This document shows, one piece after another, positions 31,295 to 33,538 of a stretch of 33,538 bases of DNA. Position 1 is the stretch's first letter, and each line of letters begins with the position of its first letter. Source of the stretch: Candidatus Eiseniibacteriota bacterium (GTDB lineage: Bacteria; Eisenbacteria; RBG-16-71-46; JACRLI01); assembly GCA_025351485.1 (NCBI GenBank), contig JANXVU010000047.1, positions 1 to 33,538 on the forward strand. The letters run 5' to 3'. The position numbers and the translations under genes were made by a program. The notes beneath the pieces were generated by a model. It made no database searches and was not told the origin of the DNA. It worked only from the letters and a program-made list of their open reading frames with translations.

Positions 31295-32390
31295 CGGCCG
31301 CGGCGGCGGCCTTCATATCCGCGAGGGTCTTGCCCTGGAGGCGCGCCTGCACGTCGGCCGCGCGCAGGGAGTCGTTCATCTCCCCCACGTCGCCGTTCAG
31401 GAATTCCGGAAGGCGATACAGGGTCAGCCCGATCCGGTGGTCGGTCACTCGCCCCTGGGCGAAATTGTACGTGCGGATCTTGGCGCTGCGGTCCCCGGTC
31501 GAGACCTGCTGCTTGCGCTCCTTGGCCAGCTTTTCGGCCTGCTCGCGCTGCATCTGGTCCAGCAGGCGCGCCTGCAGCACGCGAATGGCCTTCGCCCGGT
31601 TCTTGATCTGGGAACGCTCGTCCTGGCAGGTGACCACCATGCCCGTGGGAATGTGCTTCACGCGCACCGCGGAGTCGGTGGTGTTCACGCCCTGTCCGCC
31701 GGGGCCTCCGGCGCGGAACACGTCCACTTCCAGGTCGTCGTTCTTGATCTGGATGTCCACGTCCTCGGCCTCCGGCAGCACCGCCACCGTGGCGACCGAA
31801 GTGTGGATACGCCCGCTGGCCTCGGTGGCCGGCACGCGCTGCACCCGGTGCACCCCGCTCTCGAACTTGAAGCGGCTGTAGGCCTCGGGGCCGTTGATCT
31901 GGAAAATCACTTCTTTGAATCCGTTGAGCCCGGAAAGGGCGCTCGAGCTGAGCACTTCCACCGAGTAGCCCAGATTTTCCGCGTAGCGCGTGTACATCCG
32001 GTAAAGGTCGGCGGCAAACAGCGCGGCTTCGTCGCCCCCGGTGCCGGCGCGGATTTCCACGATCACGTTCTTCTTGTCGTTGGGGTCCTTAGGGAGCAGC
32101 AGCTCCTGGATCCGAGCCTGCAACGTGGCCTGCCTGGCCCGCAGCTCCGGCAGCTCGGCCTTGGCGAACTCAATCAGGTCGGGGTCGCCGCCGCGCAGCA
32201 CCGCCTCGTCGTCGGCGATCTGGCGCTCCACGCCGGCCAGCTCCGCGCCCCGCTTGACCACTTCCTCCAGCTCGGCGCGCTCGCGGGCCGCCTTCTGCAC
32301 CTCGCGGTGGTCGGCCAGCACCGCCGGGTCCATCAGTCGCTCCGACAGCTCGTTGAACCGGAATACCGCCTGTTCCAAAGCCTTCTTCAC
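31284..32390 (-). CDS. prfA: Peptide chain release factor 1
   Basis: The 368-residue protein ends translation at UAA and UAG. Seen: the GGQ motif (231-233, AGGPGGQGVNTTDSAVRV) and the PxT codon-reading motif as PAT (187-189), which marks RF1 rather than the SPF of RF2. The start is GTG 32390, which overlaps the TGA of the DUF1385 gene (GTGA) and has GGAGGGG five bases before it. The open frame reaches 32456 but only inside the neighbour. It is followed by prmC. Confidence 0.96.
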   Translation of the reverse strand: MKKALEQAVFRFNELSERLMDPAVLADHREVQKAARERAELEEVVKRGAELAGVERQIADDEAVLRGGDPDLIEFAKAELPELRARQATLQARIQELLLPKDPNDKKNVIVEIRAGTGGDEAALFAADLYRMYTRYAENLGYSVEVLSSSALSGLNGFKEVIFQINGPEAYSRFKFESGVHRVQRVPATEASGRIHTSVATVAVLPEAEDVDIQIKNDDLEVDVFRAGGPGGQGVNTTDSAVRVKHIPTGMVVTCQDERSQIKNRAKAIRVLQARLLDQMQREQAEKLAKERKQQVSTGDRSAKIRTYNFAQGRVTDHRIGLTLYRLPEFLNGDVGEMNDSLRAADVQARLQGKTLADMKAAAAADAD

Positions 32391-33346
32391 GGAGTCCCCT
32401 CCGCCGCGGCTGCCAGCGCGGCATCCGGAACCATCCGCGCGGTCTCGTCGTTCCACACCGCGTTCATGGCGGCGATGGCCACTTCCAGCTGGTCCAGCTT
32501 GGGCTCGCGGGTGGTGAGCCTTTGGAGATCCAGCCCCGGGCGGATCAGCCAGGCCACGATCGGCACGTGGTTGTAGCGGGCCGACAGGCGGATCAATTCA
32601 AAGGAAAGCCCGGCGATGACCGGGATGAACATGAACCTCACCAGGCGGTCGGTCCAGGTGACCGGCCGGCCCAGGAAGACGAAGATCAGGATGCTCATGA
32701 GCATCACGATGAGCAGAAAGCTGGTCCCGCAGCGCGGGTGAAAGCGGCTGAACTGTTGGGCATTTTCCGGGGTCAGCTCCACCCCGGCCTCCAGGGCATG
32801 GATGGTCTTGTGCTCGGCGCCGTGGTACTCGAACACCCGCTGCATCTCGCCCCACTGCCCGATGCCCCAGATGTAGAGCAGGAAGATGGCCATGCGGAAG
32901 ACGCCGTCCACCAGGTTGAACGCCAGGCTCCCCTTCAGGTGAAAGAGCCCGGTGAGCCACAGCGGCAGCAGGAAGAAGACGCAGAATCCAAGGCCCAGGG
33001 AAACCACCACCGTGAGCGGCAGCGCCAGCGAGGCGAACATGGAGTTGCCCTTCGCCGGCGCACCCTCCGGCCCCGGACCGGGTGTGGGGGCCGCCTCTTC
33101 GGTGGCCTTGTCCGCGGCATAGCTGAGAGCTTCCACCCCGAGCGCCATGGACTCCACCAGCACGGCGGCGCCCCGCAGCACGGGCCAGCCCAACGGCGGG
33201 ATCCGCCGGGTGACCGAGCGGAACGACTCGGTCTTGATGGCGATGCCTCCGTCCGGCTGCCGCACGGCAGTCGCAACCAGGCCCGGGGAGCGCATCATCA
33301 CGCCTTCGATGACCGCCTGTCCCCCTACCGGCAGAAAACGTCCCAT
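32387..33346 (-). CDS. DUF1385 membrane protein
   Basis: The 319-residue protein belongs to the DUF1385 family, present in many bacteria between rpmE and prfA. Seen: GGQAVIEGVMMRSP near the start, then about four membrane helices (about 104-125, 146-165, 210-230 and 236-256), and EYHGAEHKTIHALEAG with FSRFHPRCGTSF, the conserved His/Cys core. The biochemical role is not established. ATG 33346 has GGAG six bases before it. It lies downstream of the rpmE terminator, so it needs its own promoter or read-through, and I see no clear promoter in the 40 bases between. Confidence 0.92.
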   Translation of the reverse strand: MGRFLPVGGQAVIEGVMMRSPGLVATAVRQPDGGIAIKTESFRSVTRRIPPLGWPVLRGAAVLVESMALGVEALSYAADKATEEAAPTPGPGPEGAPAKGNSMFASLALPLTVVVSLGLGFCVFFLLPLWLTGLFHLKGSLAFNLVDGVFRMAIFLLYIWGIGQWGEMQRVFEYHGAEHKTIHALEAGVELTPENAQQFSRFHPRCGTSFLLIVMLMSILIFVFLGRPVTWTDRLVRFMFIPVIAGLSFELIRLSARYNHVPIVAWLIRPGLDLQRLTTREPKLDQLEVAIAAMNAVWNDETARMVPDAALAAAAEGTP

Positions 33347-33382
33347 GGATCTCCACGGCGCGGCTCCCCCGGGGGGCCGCCC

Positions 33383-33422
33383 AAAAAAAGGCGCACGAGG
33401 GGATGGTCTCCCCCCGCGCGCC
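33383..33422 (-). terminator. Rho-independent terminator of rpmE
   Basis: On the minus strand, GGCGCGCG at the start of the stem pairs with CGTGCGCC, with GGGG/CCCC pairs inside, and is followed by seven T (33389-33383). This is the only fully classic terminator in the window. A second hairpin (33360-33364 with 33376-33380) follows before the DUF1385 start. Confidence 0.85.
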
Positions 33423-33436
33423 CGGAACTTGCGTCG

Positions 33437-33538
33437 TTAAGAGGTGGCCTTGGCCGCCTCGTCCTTCTTCGCGTCCTTCTTCTCGTACTTGCGACGGAAA
33501 CGCTCCACGCGACCGGCCGTGTCGATCAGCTTCTGCTT
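33437..33538 (-). CDS. rpmE: Ribosomal protein L31, C-terminal part
   Basis: The 33 visible codons read KQKLIDTAGRVERFRRKYEKK, which is the conserved L31 end (GRVERFRRKY), followed by a Lys/Asp/Ala tail (DAKKDEAAKATS). The N terminus with any zinc-binding cysteines is beyond the window edge, so the C+ or C- form cannot be told. The terminator follows 14 bases after the stop. The order rpmE, DUF1385, prfA, prmC is common across bacteria and supports the call. Confidence 0.88.
   Translation of the reverse strand, partial: KQKLIDTAGRVERFRRKYEKKDAKKDEAAKATS

Overview
The window is high-GC DNA packed with bacterial genes, with short gaps, many stop/start overlaps and several GTG or TTG starts. 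The secreted subtilase ends in a FlgD/T9SS-like Ig tail (GREVARL ... GIYFLQL). Together with a DUF4384 protein, a complete SUF iron-sulfur cluster, selB and an NtrYX-type pair, this suggests a free-living member of the FCB-related or Eisenbacteria-like lineages. That placement is inference: there is no rRNA or species marker here beyond conserved housekeeping proteins.

Layout. 1-1811 (+): the 3' part of a CoA-transferase gene, then a candidate promoter, a structured leader or small RNA, an intrinsic-terminator-like hairpin, and an NAD(P)H:FMN reductase. 1860-11300 (-): a SUF operon read from a promoter at 11295-11267 in the order MerR regulator with four cysteines, A-type carrier, a 78-residue protein resembling Csx3, sufC, sufB, sufD, sufS, sufU, Rieske ferredoxin, SufT/MIP18, and finally a subtilase that may ride along. 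11380-13628 (-): a lipoprotein with an FN3 domain and a DUF4384 protein carrying a CxxCH motif, preceded by a near-consensus sigma-54 promoter and a dyad that could be its enhancer. 13629-14576 holds no convincing gene but is rich in inverted repeats, including a possible three-way-junction RNA. 14577-18152 (-): a 1028-residue TPR-GAF-AAA-Fis sigma-54 activator preceded by a small secreted protein with a strong sigma-70 promoter. 18197-19568 (-): an ArsR-like regulator and a Ppx/GppA phosphatase. 19667-27177 (+): rlmN, an NtrY-like kinase, an NtrX/NtrC-like regulator, an outer-membrane barrel, DUF4390 and an RqcH/NFACT protein, all tightly coupled. 27196-33538 (-): rpmE (partial), terminator, DUF1385, prfA, prmC, murA, selB.

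How the parts work together. The SUF block supplies a full cluster-building machine: sulfur from SufS through SufU, the SufBCD scaffold, A-type carrier and SufT for delivery. A cysteine-bearing MerR protein as first gene would close a feedback loop. The large sigma-54 activator lies directly upstream of, and in the same direction as, the only strong sigma-54 promoter I found, so activator, enhancer, promoter and secreted target pair read as one envelope-response unit. The rpmE-to-selB block is translation and cell-wall housekeeping: PrmC modifies the release factor encoded next to it, and SelB indicates that this organism decodes UGA as selenocysteine.

The most interesting non-coding signals are the two structured RNA candidates at 995-1210 (+) and 13842-13968 (-), each ended by a similar GC-rich hairpin, and the sigma-54 control region at 13662-13825.
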